A stretch of DNA of 64,000 nucleotides from the NCBI GenBank assembly GCA_020847045.1, contig JADLCT010000063.1, positions 1-64,000 on the forward strand, in the 5' to 3' direction. The notes beneath the pieces were generated by a model. The model searched no databases. It was not told where the DNA came from and worked only from the letters and a program-made list of their open reading frames with translations. A program made the position numbers and the translations under genes. Shown here one piece after another: positions 9,199 to 17,804 of this stretch (the first letter of the stretch is position 1; the number at the start of each line of letters is the position of its first letter). Source of the DNA: Bryobacterales bacterium. GTDB lineage: Bacteria; Acidobacteriota; Terriglobia; Bryobacterales; Bryobacteraceae.

Positions 9199-10475
9199 CC
9201 ATCTTCCGCCGCCATTGGCGCCTCCACTCGCGCCGGCAGCAGCACGCGGAACACGCTGCCTTCGCCCGGCGTGCTCTCCACGGCCATGCGCCCGCCGTGC
9301 TCATCGACAATTCTCGACACAATGGCCAGACCCAGTCCCGTGCCCGAAGGCTTGGTGGTGAAGAACGGATTGAAGATGCTTTCCATGTGCTCGGGCGCGA
9401 TCCCCGAGCCTCTGTCGATCACCGCGATCTCCACCGTATCGGCCGCCGCGCGTGTCTTCAGCGTAATCACGCCGCCCGGCGGACTGGCCTGCGCCGCGTT
9501 CAGAAGCAGATTCGACACCACGCGCTCCAGCATTACAGCATCCAGCAGAAATGGACGCACCTCCGTGGAGTAGTTCTTGTACACCGTCACCTCGAGCGGC
9601 GGCCGGTGCCGCTCAAATTCGGCCACCGCGCGATCCAGCACAGCGTCCAGGCTTCTCATTTCCAGATGGAGCGGCAAAGGCCGCGAAAAGTCGAGGAATC
9701 GCGTGATGAGCGAATTCAACCGGTCCACCTCTTCCGCGATGTAGCCGGAGAGTTCGCGCACCACCGGCGGGTCTTCCGGCGCGCTGCGTACCAGCAACTC
9801 CGCCGACGCCTTCATCGTGCCCAGCGGATTGCGCAGCTCATGCGCCAGTCCGGCCGTCAGTTGCCCCAGCGCGGCCAGCCGCTCACTGCGGCGCACGGCC
9901 GCCTCCGCCGCTTGCAGGCTGCGGTTGGCCGCCGCCAGTTCTTCCGCGGTCGCCTGGTATCGCAGCGCCTGCTGCCGGCTCGCCTTCACGAGCGTATGCG
10001 TCAGGAAGGCGACCATGGCCAGCAGGAGCGCCCGCAGGGCCAACTCCTGCACCTGCGCAAACGGCAGCATGTAGCGCTCCCAGTCGAGGAAGAGCAGGAA
10101 GCTGAGATAACTGCCCAGGGAAAGGAAATAGATGAGCACCGTGCCCCAGGCGCCCAGTTGCGTGGCCGCCGAGACGATCGGCACCAGCAGGATCAGGTAG
10201 TAGCTGGAATTGATCGCGCCCGTGACGCCGATCAGAAGATAGCTCAGCGTCAGTTTGATGAACACCGAAAGCCAGGCCCCGCGAGGCGTGTGCAAACTGC
10301 GCCAGCGCGGTTCGGCGATTTGGAACGCCGCCAGGGCCGACAACAGCTCGATCTCGGCGTCGTTGCGTGACCGGCTCACGGCCGCCAGCCCGCCAAACAG
10401 CGCCAGCCAGGCGATGTCCTGCAGCCGGATGCGCCAAGGGTGGACCCGGTCGAGCGGACTCTTGTCTGGTGGCAT
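9180..10475 (-). CDS. Membrane sensor histidine kinase
   Basis: From ATG 10475 the protein has 431 residues. The first ~165 contain about five or six hydrophobic segments, so the sensor is membrane-embedded with no large periplasmic domain. A short coiled coil (~165-200) leads to HisKA with H212 in LAHELRNPLG. The ATPase domain has NLLLNAAQAS (N box), DRGSGIAP (G1) and GTGLGLAIV (G2). The architecture matches NtrB/AtoS-type kinases that partner sigma-54 regulators, and an NtrC-type regulator lies 2.3 kb away on the other strand. An alternative start is GTG 10487, which has TACCCT ending 6 bases upstream (10494-10499) and would add VGTV. Confidence 0.9.
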   Translation of the reverse strand: MPPDKSPLDRVHPWRIRLQDIAWLALFGGLAAVSRSRNDAEIELLSALAAFQIAEPRWRSLHTPRGAWLSVFIKLTLSYLLIGVTGAINSSYYLILLVPIVSAATQLGAWGTVLIYFLSLGSYLSFLLFLDWERYMLPFAQVQELALRALLLAMVAFLTHTLVKASRQQALRYQATAEELAAANRSLQAAEAAVRRSERLAALGQLTAGLAHELRNPLGTMKASAELLVRSAPEDPPVVRELSGYIAEEVDRLNSLITRFLDFSRPLPLHLEMRSLDAVLDRAVAEFERHRPPLEVTVYKNYSTEVRPFLLDAVMLERVVSNLLLNAAQASPPGGVITLKTRAAADTVEIAVIDRGSGIAPEHMESIFNPFFTTKPSGTGLGLAIVSRIVDEHGGRMAVESTPGEGSVFRVLLPARVEAPMAAEDGYSKEP

Positions 10476-10505
10476 CACAGTGCCCACAATAGTAGGGTAG
10501 AACGC

Positions 10506-11027
10506 ACGGCGAGGCTGAGCGATGCGTTGTTCGCAGCCTGCCTGCAGTCCGGCGATCCCGCGGCGCAACGAACCACCAAGAGTGAGATTCTCTCGATCCA
10601 GAAGACCATCAACGAGGCTCCCAAACCTCCCCAGAAGACGACGCAGTACGCGCATGACAACTTCCGCTGGTGGCTGCGGGAGCGCTTCCCCGCCTACGAA
10701 TTCGAGCGGGCCTCGTTCGCCTTGCGGTGGGAGGCCATCGGCCGGACCGTCCAGCGTGCCGGCGGCGGCTTCCCGGTGATCACCGGCGTGAATCACGAGC
10801 GCGTTGCCGGGCACATCATCCTGGTTGTGGGCTGCCGCACCTAATAGCCGAACATGTCGAGCCTCGACCTGCGGTTGGCCGTCCACGAGCCCTACGGCAC
10901 GTTCGATCCAACGCTGAAATCGAAGCTCTACGGGAACAGCCGCATGGACGGCGCGCCGTGCGCGGCCTCGGGGGGACGGGATGGTCCGGGACGGGCTGCA
11001 ACCCGCGCGCGCAATGTGCCAGAATGA
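10506..11027 (+). pseudogene. Remnant of a C39-like peptidase with two tandem in-frame stops
   Basis: Read in one frame, this stretch gives a papain-like C39 fold fragment: AACLQSGDP..., then HDNFRWWLRERFPAYEFE, GGFPVITGVNHERVAGHIILVVGCRT, then TAA and TAG (10842-10847). It continues in the same frame as PNMSSLDLRLAVHEPYGTFDPTLKSKLYG. From memory, intact members read '...GHIVVVVGY...VHDPYGRFDP...', so both halves belong to one protein. The catalytic His of GHIILVVG is kept, the Asp of VHDPYG is Glu here, and the N-terminal segment with the catalytic Cys is gone. The tail after ASGG is unrelated and runs into the S1 gene. I treat it as a decayed gene; the family call is from motif memory. Confidence 0.6.
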
Positions 11028-11046
11028 GGGGGAACTCGCTCCTCGC

Positions 11047-12750
11047 ATGAATCCCTTTGCTCCCCAAGATCCGGTTGAGAACGATCAGGCCGGCTCCAAC
11101 CAAGAAGAATCCTTTGGCGATATCCTCTCGCAATTCGAGCAGGACCAGCATCGCGCCTCCTCGGAGGCCGCCGGCGAATCCGTCAACGGCACGGTGGTGT
11201 CCATCGGCGAAGACGCCGTGCTCATCGACATCGGCCGCAAGTCGGAAGGCGCGCTGGCGCTGGCCACGGTGACGGCGCCCGACGGCTCCTGCATGGTAAA
11301 GCCCGGCGACCAGGTGTCGGTCACCATTACCGGCCGCCACCCGGAAGGCTTCTACCTTCTGTCGAAGGTGCACGTGGCCGTACCGAAGGATTGGAGCGGC
11401 CTGCAGCAGGCCTTCAACGACCGCGCCATCATTACCGGCACGGTCACAGAGGTCGTGAAGGGCGGCCTGCGCGTGGATGTGGGCGCCAAAGCGTTCATGC
11501 CCGCCTCGCGCAGCGGCGCGCGCGATGTAGCCGAGATGGAGAAACTGGTGGGCACGCAGATCGAGTGCCGCATCACCAAGCTCGACACGGAGAAGGAAGA
11601 CGTCGTGGTGGACCGCCGCGCCGTGCTGGAAGAACTGGCCGCCAAGGCCAAGGAGGAGCGCTTCTCCGCCATCCAGGAAGGCACGGTGATGACCGCCACG
11701 GTGCGCAGCCTCACCGACTTCGGCGCCTTCTGTGACCTCGGCGGCATCGACGGCCTGCTCCACATCTCCGACATGGCCTGGCAGCGCGTCACCAAGCCGG
11801 ACGAGATCGTAAAGAGCGGCCAGCAGATTCAGGTGAAGGTGCTCAAGGTGCAAACGGAGAAGAAGAAGATCTCCCTTGGCCTGAAGCAGCTCACCAAGGA
11901 CCCCTGGTCGGTGGCCGTGGAGACGATTCATGTGGGCGACCGCGTGAAGGGCAAGGTGGTGCGGCTGGCCGATTTCGGCGCGTTCATCGAACTGCTGCCC
12001 GGCGTGGACGGCTTGATCCATGTCACGGCGCTGAGCTGGGACAAACGGGTGCGCAAGCCCGCGGACATTCTGAAGGTGGATGAATACGTCGAGGCCGTCG
12101 TGCTCGGCGTGAATCCGGCCGACAAGAAAATTTCACTCAGCTTGAAACAGGCCATCGGCGACCCGTGGGAAGAGGTGGTGCGCCAGTACCCGGTGGGCGC
12201 CGTCGTGGAAAAGCCGGTCACGAGCCTGGCCAACTTTGGCGCGTTCGTTGAAGTGGAGAACGGCATCGAGGGCATGATCCACATCGGCGACATCACGCGC
12301 GAGAAGCGGCTGCAGCATCCCAAGGAAGTGCTTGCCGTGGGACAGACCGTCAAGGCGCAGGTGACCGAGGTGGACAACGAACGCCGGCGGCTGCGTCTGT
12401 CGATGAAGGCCCTCGAACCGACCTCGGCCGATACGTTCATCGCCGAAACCGAGGTGGGGGCAGTGGTGAGCGGGCGTGTGGTGCGCTTGCGCGGCGACCG
12501 TGTGGAAGTTGAGCTCGGCGAAGGCGTGCACGCGATGTGCCGCTTGAGCGGAGCCGGTTCCAGCGACGCGGGAGCGAAAGCCGGCGGCGCGGCGGATCTC
12601 TCCTCGCTGTCGGCGATGCTGGCGGCCAAGTGGAAGTCCGGCGGCCCGTCGATGGATCCCAATGCGCTGCGTGAGGGCCAGGTGCGCCGCTTTAAGATCG
12701 TCGCCATGGACCCGAATTCGAAAAAGATCGACGTCGCCGTCGAGAACTAA
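11047..12750 (+). CDS. rpsA: 30S ribosomal protein S1 (six S1 domains)
   Basis: The 567-residue protein has an acidic N-terminus and six OB-fold S1 repeats at about residues 44-110, 127-190, 210-279, 297-366, 384-453 and 470-530. Repeats 3-5 are canonical (FGAFCDLGGIDGLLHISDM, FGAFIELLPGVDGLIHVT, FGAFVEVENGIEGMIHIGD). Repeat 6 is degenerate and followed by a Gly/Ser-rich linker. S1 binds mRNA on the small subunit and helps initiation. ATG 11047 was chosen because GAGGGGGA at 11026-11033 lies 13 bases upstream, slightly far; an in-frame ATG at 11014 would add 11 residues. There is no obvious cmk neighbour. A G+C-rich dyad follows the stop but has no T-tract. Confidence 0.9.
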   Translation: MNPFAPQDPVENDQAGSNQEESFGDILSQFEQDQHRASSEAAGESVNGTVVSIGEDAVLIDIGRKSEGALALATVTAPDGSCMVKPGDQVSVTITGRHPEGFYLLSKVHVAVPKDWSGLQQAFNDRAIITGTVTEVVKGGLRVDVGAKAFMPASRSGARDVAEMEKLVGTQIECRITKLDTEKEDVVVDRRAVLEELAAKAKEERFSAIQEGTVMTATVRSLTDFGAFCDLGGIDGLLHISDMAWQRVTKPDEIVKSGQQIQVKVLKVQTEKKKISLGLKQLTKDPWSVAVETIHVGDRVKGKVVRLADFGAFIELLPGVDGLIHVTALSWDKRVRKPADILKVDEYVEAVVLGVNPADKKISLSLKQAIGDPWEEVVRQYPVGAVVEKPVTSLANFGAFVEVENGIEGMIHIGDITREKRLQHPKEVLAVGQTVKAQVTEVDNERRRLRLSMKALEPTSADTFIAETEVGAVVSGRVVRLRGDRVEVELGEGVHAMCRLSGAGSSDAGAKAGGAADLSSLSAMLAAKWKSGGPSMDPNALREGQVRRFKIVAMDPNSKKIDVAVEN

Positions 12751-12825
12751 CCGGACCGCGGCCGCCCGGCCGCTGTACCATCATCATTTGGCGCGCCGCC
12801 CGGCGGCGGCTCGCCCCGCATCGCC

Positions 12826-14172
12826 ATGATGAAGCCCCGCATCCTCATTGTCGAAGACGAGGAAAAGCTGCGCCGTGTTGTGGAGTTGCAACTGCGCTCG
12901 GCCGGATTCGAGGTGGAGTCGGCGGCGTCAGCCGAATCGGCTCTGCGCATCGCCGACCGGGCCGGATTGATTCTCACGGATTTGCGGCTGCCCGGCATGG
13001 ATGGCCTCGAACTGATTGACGCCCTCCGGCGGCAAAACGCGCAGGCGCCCGTCATCGTGATGACCGCCTACGGCACCGTGGAAACTGCCGTTGAGGCGAT
13101 GAAGCGCGGCGCGGTGGACTTTCTGCCCAAACCGTTCTCCATGGATCACCTGACGGCCGTGGTCAGCAAGGCCGCCGAGGTGCGCAATCTGCGCGAAGAA
13201 AACCGCGAGCTGCGAGCCGAACTGGGGCGGCGCTATGACTACGGCAACATCATCGGCGGCAGTGCGGCCATGCAGGAGGTGCTGCACACGGTGGAACGCG
13301 TGGCGGCCTCGCGGGCCACGGTGCTGTTGTGCGGCGAAAGCGGCTCCGGCAAGGATCTGATCGCGCGGGCCATCCATCATCATTCGCCGCGCAACGGGCG
13401 GCCGTTCGTGAAGATCAACTGCACATCCCTGCCCGAAAATCTGATGGAGAGCGAACTGTTCGGCTACGAGAAGGGGGCCTTCACCGGAGCGCAACAGGCC
13501 AAACCGGGCAAGTTCGAGCAGGCCGATACGGGCACGGTTTTCCTGGACGAAATCGGCGACGTGCCGGCGAGCATTCAGGTGAAACTGCTGCGTGTACTGC
13601 AGGAGCGCGAGTTCGAGCGGTTGGGCTCGAACAAGACGCTGCGGATCGACGTGCGGATCATCGCCGCCACGAACGTGGACTTGCGCGCCGCTCTCGAAGA
13701 GGGGCGCTTCCGCGAAGACCTGTACTACCGGCTGAACGTGGTGCCAATCAATATTCCGGCCCTGCGCGAGCGCAAGGAGGATATTCCCGCCTTGGCTCGC
13801 CGGTTTGTGGCCAAGTATGCCGAATCGCCCTGCGAGATCGAGGCAGCAGCGCTGGAAAAATTGATGGCCTACCACTGGCCGGGCAATGTGCGCGAGTTGG
13901 AAAACGTCATTGAGCGGAGCCTGGTGCTGTCGCCCGGCGGGAATCTGACGGCCGGCGCGGTCCGGTTGGATGCCAATGCGCGGCCGCGTTCCACTGCCGC
14001 GGGTGACAACCACTTCCTGCCTGAAGGCATGACGCTGGACGAGTTTGAGCGCTCCATCATCCGCGAGGCGTTGCGGCGCGCCGATGGCAACAAGAGCCAG
14101 GCGGCGCGGCTGCTGGGGTTGACGAGGAACGCTCTACGGTACCGTCTGGACCAGATGGGCGTGGAAGGTTAG
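12826..14172 (+). CDS. NtrC-family sigma-54-dependent response regulator
   Basis: This 448-residue three-domain regulator has a receiver at 1-120, with acidic pair D11/E12, phospho-acceptor D52 (LTDLRLPGMDG) and K in FLPKPF. The AAA+ domain (~140-380) has Walker A GESGSGKD at 170-177, the sigma-54 contact loop GAFTGA at 217-222 and Walker B GTVFLDEIGD. The C-terminal Fis-type helix-turn-helix reads NKSQAARLLGLTRNALRYRLDQMG. It activates transcription from sigma-54 (-24/-12) promoters after phosphorylation. The likely partner is the kinase at 9180-10475, on the other side of rpsA. The start is ATG 12826; the next codon is also ATG. Confidence 0.93.
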   Translation: MMKPRILIVEDEEKLRRVVELQLRSAGFEVESAASAESALRIADRAGLILTDLRLPGMDGLELIDALRRQNAQAPVIVMTAYGTVETAVEAMKRGAVDFLPKPFSMDHLTAVVSKAAEVRNLREENRELRAELGRRYDYGNIIGGSAAMQEVLHTVERVAASRATVLLCGESGSGKDLIARAIHHHSPRNGRPFVKINCTSLPENLMESELFGYEKGAFTGAQQAKPGKFEQADTGTVFLDEIGDVPASIQVKLLRVLQEREFERLGSNKTLRIDVRIIAATNVDLRAALEEGRFREDLYYRLNVVPINIPALRERKEDIPALARRFVAKYAESPCEIEAAALEKLMAYHWPGNVRELENVIERSLVLSPGGNLTAGAVRLDANARPRSTAAGDNHFLPEGMTLDEFERSIIREALRRADGNKSQAARLLGLTRNALRYRLDQMGVEG

Positions 14173-15110
14173 ACCACTCCGGTTACGCGCGCCGTCACCC
14201 AATCGGTCCATGTGGCCTGGCGGCCGGAGCACATCACCGGCGCACCATCCAACACGGCGGCGGTAAAATTCGCGAGGGCTGGGTGGTGCAGGTTGGCATG
14301 GGGAGGAAGCGCCTCCTCGCCCAGCGGCGAGACAAGCCGGCCGCTGTTCAGCGGCTTCATCTCAATGGACCCACCGGCGCCCACGATGCGGCACTCATCG
14401 CGGTCCACGCGGGAATGCCAGCGGACATCCACCATGCCTCGCACGCCTGATTCATATTCGATCAATACGGTGGCCGAGTCGCCCACTGCACGCGAATGAA
14501 TGGTGCGCGAAGCAAGTCCGGTGGCGCGCACCGGCGTTCCAAACCAGAAGTTCAGCAGGTCGATGCGGTGCGAGCCCACGTCGTAGAGCGGCCCGCCGCC
14601 AGCCAGGGCGGGATCCACCAGCCAGGACCGGAAGCCATCGGCCGGATCGAACCATGTGTGCAGGTGGAGTTCAGCCAGAACGGGCGTTCCAATGGCGCCC
14701 GCGCGCATGAGTTCGCGTGCGCGGAGCACGGCGGGGTAGAGGCGGCGATAGTATGCCACACCGAGCAGACGGCCGCAATCGTCCGCAGCTTGGGCCATGG
14801 CTAGAGCCTCCGGGTGGTTCATGGCCATGGGCTTCTCGCAGAGCACATGCTTTCCGGCGCGCAGGGCCGCGATGGTTTGCGGAGCGTGCAGCGCGACCGG
14901 CGTAGCCACGTAGAGCGCATCGAACCCGCCCCAGGCAAGGGCATCCTCGACGGTGGCGAAGACACGGGGCGCGTGGGCGAGCCCTTTGTCCGGGCTGCGC
15001 GAGACCACGGCCTCCAGCGTGGCCCGCGGATCGGAGTGGATGGCGGGCAGCACGCGCTTGGTGGCGATGTCGCCCACGCCGGCAAGGACCCAGCGAAGCG
15101 GCGCGCTCAT
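14169..15110 (-). CDS. Gfo/Idh/MocA family NAD(P)-dependent oxidoreductase
   Basis: The protein has 313 residues from ATG 15110. It opens with a Rossmann motif (RWVLAGVGDIATKRVLPAI). VLCEKPMAMN is the conserved EKP motif that contacts the nicotinamide and substrate, and GGGPLYDVGSHRIDLL carries the conserved substrate-binding aspartate and histidine. Family members oxidise sugars, inositols or biliverdin-like substrates; the substrate is not deducible. The start overlaps the rhomboid stop by 4 bases (ATGA), so the two are translationally coupled, but no functional link is evident. Its end overlaps the convergent NtrC-type gene by 4 bases. Confidence 0.9.
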   Translation of the reverse strand: MSAPLRWVLAGVGDIATKRVLPAIHSDPRATLEAVVSRSPDKGLAHAPRVFATVEDALAWGGFDALYVATPVALHAPQTIAALRAGKHVLCEKPMAMNHPEALAMAQAADDCGRLLGVAYYRRLYPAVLRARELMRAGAIGTPVLAELHLHTWFDPADGFRSWLVDPALAGGGPLYDVGSHRIDLLNFWFGTPVRATGLASRTIHSRAVGDSATVLIEYESGVRGMVDVRWHSRVDRDECRIVGAGGSIEMKPLNSGRLVSPLGEEALPPHANLHHPALANFTAAVLDGAPVMCSGRQATWTDWVTARVTGVV

Positions 15111-15934
15111 CGCGAAACCGATAGCCCCATCAGAACGAAACAGACGAGCGTCAACGCCACGCAGACGCCGCCGATGATGCGCCACATGCGGTCCCGCGCC
15201 CCCCCGTCGCGCTGTTCGAGTCCGGCCAGCCAGGCGGCGCCAAAGCCACCGGCAAGACCACCAATGTGCGCCGCGTTGTCGATCGGGAGAAACCCCAGCA
15301 GCCCAATGACGATGCCATACACGGCCATCCGGACGTAGGCCGCCTTGATGGCCTGCGCCATGGCCGTGCGGTGCAGCACGCCCACGGCGATCATGGCGCC
15401 GATCAAACCAAACAAGCCGGCCGAAGCGCCAATCGAAAGGCGCGTGCCGAACACATAGGAGAGATAGAAGCCGAGCGCGGTGCCCACGGTCCAGATGGCC
15501 ACCATGCGCGCCGTGCCGTACAACTCTTCCACCTGCGGACCAATATCCATCAGAGCCCACATGTTCATCCCAATGTGAAGAATGCCTCCGTGGAGATAGC
15601 CGGCCGTGAGCACGCGCCACCAGTCGCCCGCGTACAGGCCCTCACGGTACATGCCACCGAAGAGGATGAGGGTGCGCGGATCGAGGTTCATGAAGGCGCC
15701 ATCGTGGCCCGCCTTCATGCTGACGGCCACGGTGGCGAGATAGACGCCCACGTTCACCAGCAGCAGGAGCGATGTGGCGGCGCGGCGCGCCGGAACGAGG
15801 CCGCCCAGAAAATCGTCCGGCAGGCGCAGGTCGATGGCGCGGGGTCCTATCTGCTGGCCACAGTATTCGCAGACCTTGTCGCTCGCGTTAATGAAAGCCC
15901 GGCAGTTGGGGCACATTCGTCGGGAATCAGCCAT
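15107..15934 (-). CDS. Rhomboid family intramembrane serine protease with N-terminal zinc ribbon
   Basis: It has 275 residues from ATG 15934. Residues 8-25 contain CPNC and CEYC, a four-cysteine zinc ribbon on the cytosolic side. The rhomboid core has the HGGILHIGMNMWAL segment, catalytic S171 in SIGASAGLFG and H223 in DNAAHIGGLAGG, so both dyad residues are present. Six membrane segments plus one C-terminal helix are expected. Rhomboids cleave membrane-anchored substrates; the substrate is unknown. A candidate -10 TACAAT (15943-15948, minus strand) ends 8 bases before the ATG, so the transcript may be leaderless, though GGAAGGA in the same gap could also act as a ribosome site. Confidence 0.92.
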   Translation of the reverse strand: MADSRRMCPNCRAFINASDKVCEYCGQQIGPRAIDLRLPDDFLGGLVPARRAATSLLLLVNVGVYLATVAVSMKAGHDGAFMNLDPRTLILFGGMYREGLYAGDWWRVLTAGYLHGGILHIGMNMWALMDIGPQVEELYGTARMVAIWTVGTALGFYLSYVFGTRLSIGASAGLFGLIGAMIAVGVLHRTAMAQAIKAAYVRMAVYGIVIGLLGFLPIDNAAHIGGLAGGFGAAWLAGLEQRDGGARDRMWRIIGGVCVALTLVCFVLMGLSVSR

Positions 15935-15992
15935 GTCCTTCCATTGTAGTGAGGCGAACCGGCCGGTCACGGCAAGCGATAGCCTAGTGGTC

Positions 15993-17273
15993 ATGGCCGC
16001 TCATTCCGCACTGCCCGCGTCCGCCGGACGCCCGAACCTTGAGGTGACGCTGAAGTTGTACGACCCCGAGGTGGTGCAGGAACTGCTTCAGCGGAACGAA
16101 GGAACCGAGCGGGACGATTACATGCGGCTGGCGCTCCGCATCGGCGTGCTGGCCTTGCGGCTGGCGGGCGGGCAGGTGGACGAGAAGAGATTGCGCGAAG
16201 AGGGCGAACGCCTGGTGCGGGACGTGCAGCGGGAGATGGAGGATTATCTGCATCCCGAAAGAGGCCGGCTGCGCGTGTCGATGGCCTCGTTCGTGGAGGG
16301 TGACAGAAGCGCTGTGGCGCGAACCATCACGGAAAAACTCGGCGAAACGAGCCCCATCTTCCGGCTGCTGGATCCGAAGAACAGCGACGGCCTGAAGCAG
16401 CAACTGGCCAGAAGCGTGCAGGAAATTGTGGATGCCCACGCGCAGGGGATTAAGGGCCAGCTTTCCCTGGATCAGCCCGATAGCGCGCTGTCGCGTCTGA
16501 AGCGGACGATGGAGGGGCAGGTTCAGGAGATGCAGAAGAGCCAGACCGCATTTCATACGGAGGTTCGCGAAGCGCTGGAGGGGCTGCGATCGGCAAAGAA
16601 AGCAAACGAGCGGGGAACCGTACACGGCTTGGAGTTCGAAGCGGCCCTGTCGGAGGAGGTGGCGCGCCTGTCGCAAGGCTTTGGCGATGTCGCGGTGGCG
16701 ACTGGGACGACCACCGGCGTGATCAAGAACAACAAGACGGGCGACATCGTGGTGACACTCGGCGCGGAGTCCGCCGCACCGGGCGTGAACATTGTGTGGG
16801 AAGCGAAGCAGGCGGGCGGCGTGAACCTGAAAATGGCGCTGGACGAGTTGGACGAGGCGCGCCGGAACCGCCAGGCGCAGGTGGGTGTTTTCGTGTTCTC
16901 GGCCAAGAGCGCCCCGCAGGGTCTGGAGCCATTCGGACGGTACAACAACGACGTGGTGATCGTATGGGACTCCGAGGACCCCGCGCAGAGCCTATTGGTG
17001 CGCGCCGCGTATTCGCTGGCACGAGCGCTGGCGATGCGGGAAAAGCAGCAGGGGGCCGATACGGCGAAGGCGCTGCGGGCGATGGACGAGGCCGTGCAAA
17101 GCGTGGCCAGGCAGGTGGAGCATCTTGGGGATTTGAAAACGTGGGCCGAAACCGTGCAGTCCAGCGGCAAGAAGATCGCCGATCGGGCAGCGAAAATGAG
17201 AGATGATTTGCAAGTGGCCGTCGGTAAGATGGACACGCAGTTGGCCGCGCTCAGGGCGGGAGAGGAGGCGTGA
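15993..17273 (+). CDS. Coiled-coil protein with PD-(D/E)XK nuclease-like core, function unknown
   Basis: It has 426 residues from ATG 15993; a longer frame reaches back over the divergent rhomboid gene and is rejected. Residues ~1-215 are helical and charged, with coiled-coil character near 170-215. The middle domain has GDIVV with D251, then WEAKQ with E270 and K272. That is a D...ExK layout typical of the PD-(D/E)XK restriction-endonuclease-like fold and similar to DUF2130-type proteins (WESK). Residues ~350-426 are again heptad-like helices. I infer a nucleic-acid-processing or structural role; no named family is certain. A possible -10 TAGCCT (15980-15985) ends 7 bases before the ATG. The DinB-like gene overlaps its stop. 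Confidence 0.8.
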   Translation: MAAHSALPASAGRPNLEVTLKLYDPEVVQELLQRNEGTERDDYMRLALRIGVLALRLAGGQVDEKRLREEGERLVRDVQREMEDYLHPERGRLRVSMASFVEGDRSAVARTITEKLGETSPIFRLLDPKNSDGLKQQLARSVQEIVDAHAQGIKGQLSLDQPDSALSRLKRTMEGQVQEMQKSQTAFHTEVREALEGLRSAKKANERGTVHGLEFEAALSEEVARLSQGFGDVAVATGTTTGVIKNNKTGDIVVTLGAESAAPGVNIVWEAKQAGGVNLKMALDELDEARRNRQAQVGVFVFSAKSAPQGLEPFGRYNNDVVIVWDSEDPAQSLLVRAAYSLARALAMREKQQGADTAKALRAMDEAVQSVARQVEHLGDLKTWAETVQSSGKKIADRAAKMRDDLQVAVGKMDTQLAALRAGEEA

Positions 17274-17791
17274 TGCGCGCCGTGGTGGGCTCGATCGAAG
17301 AGGAGTTCCGCAAGTGGCAGCAGTTGGGCGCGCGGGCGCTGGAGCAGTTGACAGATGAGCAGGTGAACCTGCCCGGCGAGGGCGGCAACAGCAGCGTGGC
17401 GGTGATCGTGCAGCATGTGGCCGGAAACCTGCGATCGCGATTCACGGACTTCCTGACGGCTGACGGTGAAAAGCCGGATCGCAACCGGGATGGTGAGTTT
17501 GTGGAGCCGGGCGTGACGTGCGCCGAAGCGCGCGCGATGTGGGATCGTGGCTTCGCCGTGGCGCTACGGACGCTGGCCGGGTTGAGTGACGCGGACCTGG
17601 GCAAAACGGTGACGGTCCGCACCGAACCGTGCACGGTGGCTGAGGCGCTGCACCGCTCGCTGGGGCATACGGCCAACCATGCCGGGCAGGTGATCTACCT
17701 GGCCAAGAGCCATTGCGGGGAACGTTGGCGCACGCTGTCCATTCCCAAGGGAGGAAGCGAGGCATTTAACGCAAAGATGCGGCGCGGGTGA
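17273..17791 (+). CDS. DinB/DUF1572 family four-helix protein
   Basis: The 172-residue protein starts at ATG 17273, overlapping the upstream TGA, with AGGAGG at 17263-17268. It has the DinB-like four-helix bundle pattern and its three-histidine metal site can be read as H in VIVQHVAGNLRSR and the two H of LGHTANHAGQVIYL. DUF1572/DinB proteins include thiol-dependent transferases that use bacillithiol or mycothiol; most are uncharacterised. It is co-transcribed with the nuclease-like gene. It is convergent with the his operon end, 13 bases apart, with no clear terminator in between. Confidence 0.85.
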   Translation: MRAVVGSIEEEFRKWQQLGARALEQLTDEQVNLPGEGGNSSVAVIVQHVAGNLRSRFTDFLTADGEKPDRNRDGEFVEPGVTCAEARAMWDRGFAVALRTLAGLSDADLGKTVTVRTEPCTVAEALHRSLGHTANHAGQVIYLAKSHCGERWRTLSIPKGGSEAFNAKMRRG

Positions 17792-17804
17792 ACCGGCGAC
17801 CGAG

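Noticed and set aside
12751-12825. G+C-rich dyads after rpsA as a terminator
   Set aside because: Several overlapping inverted repeats exist but none is followed by a T-tract.
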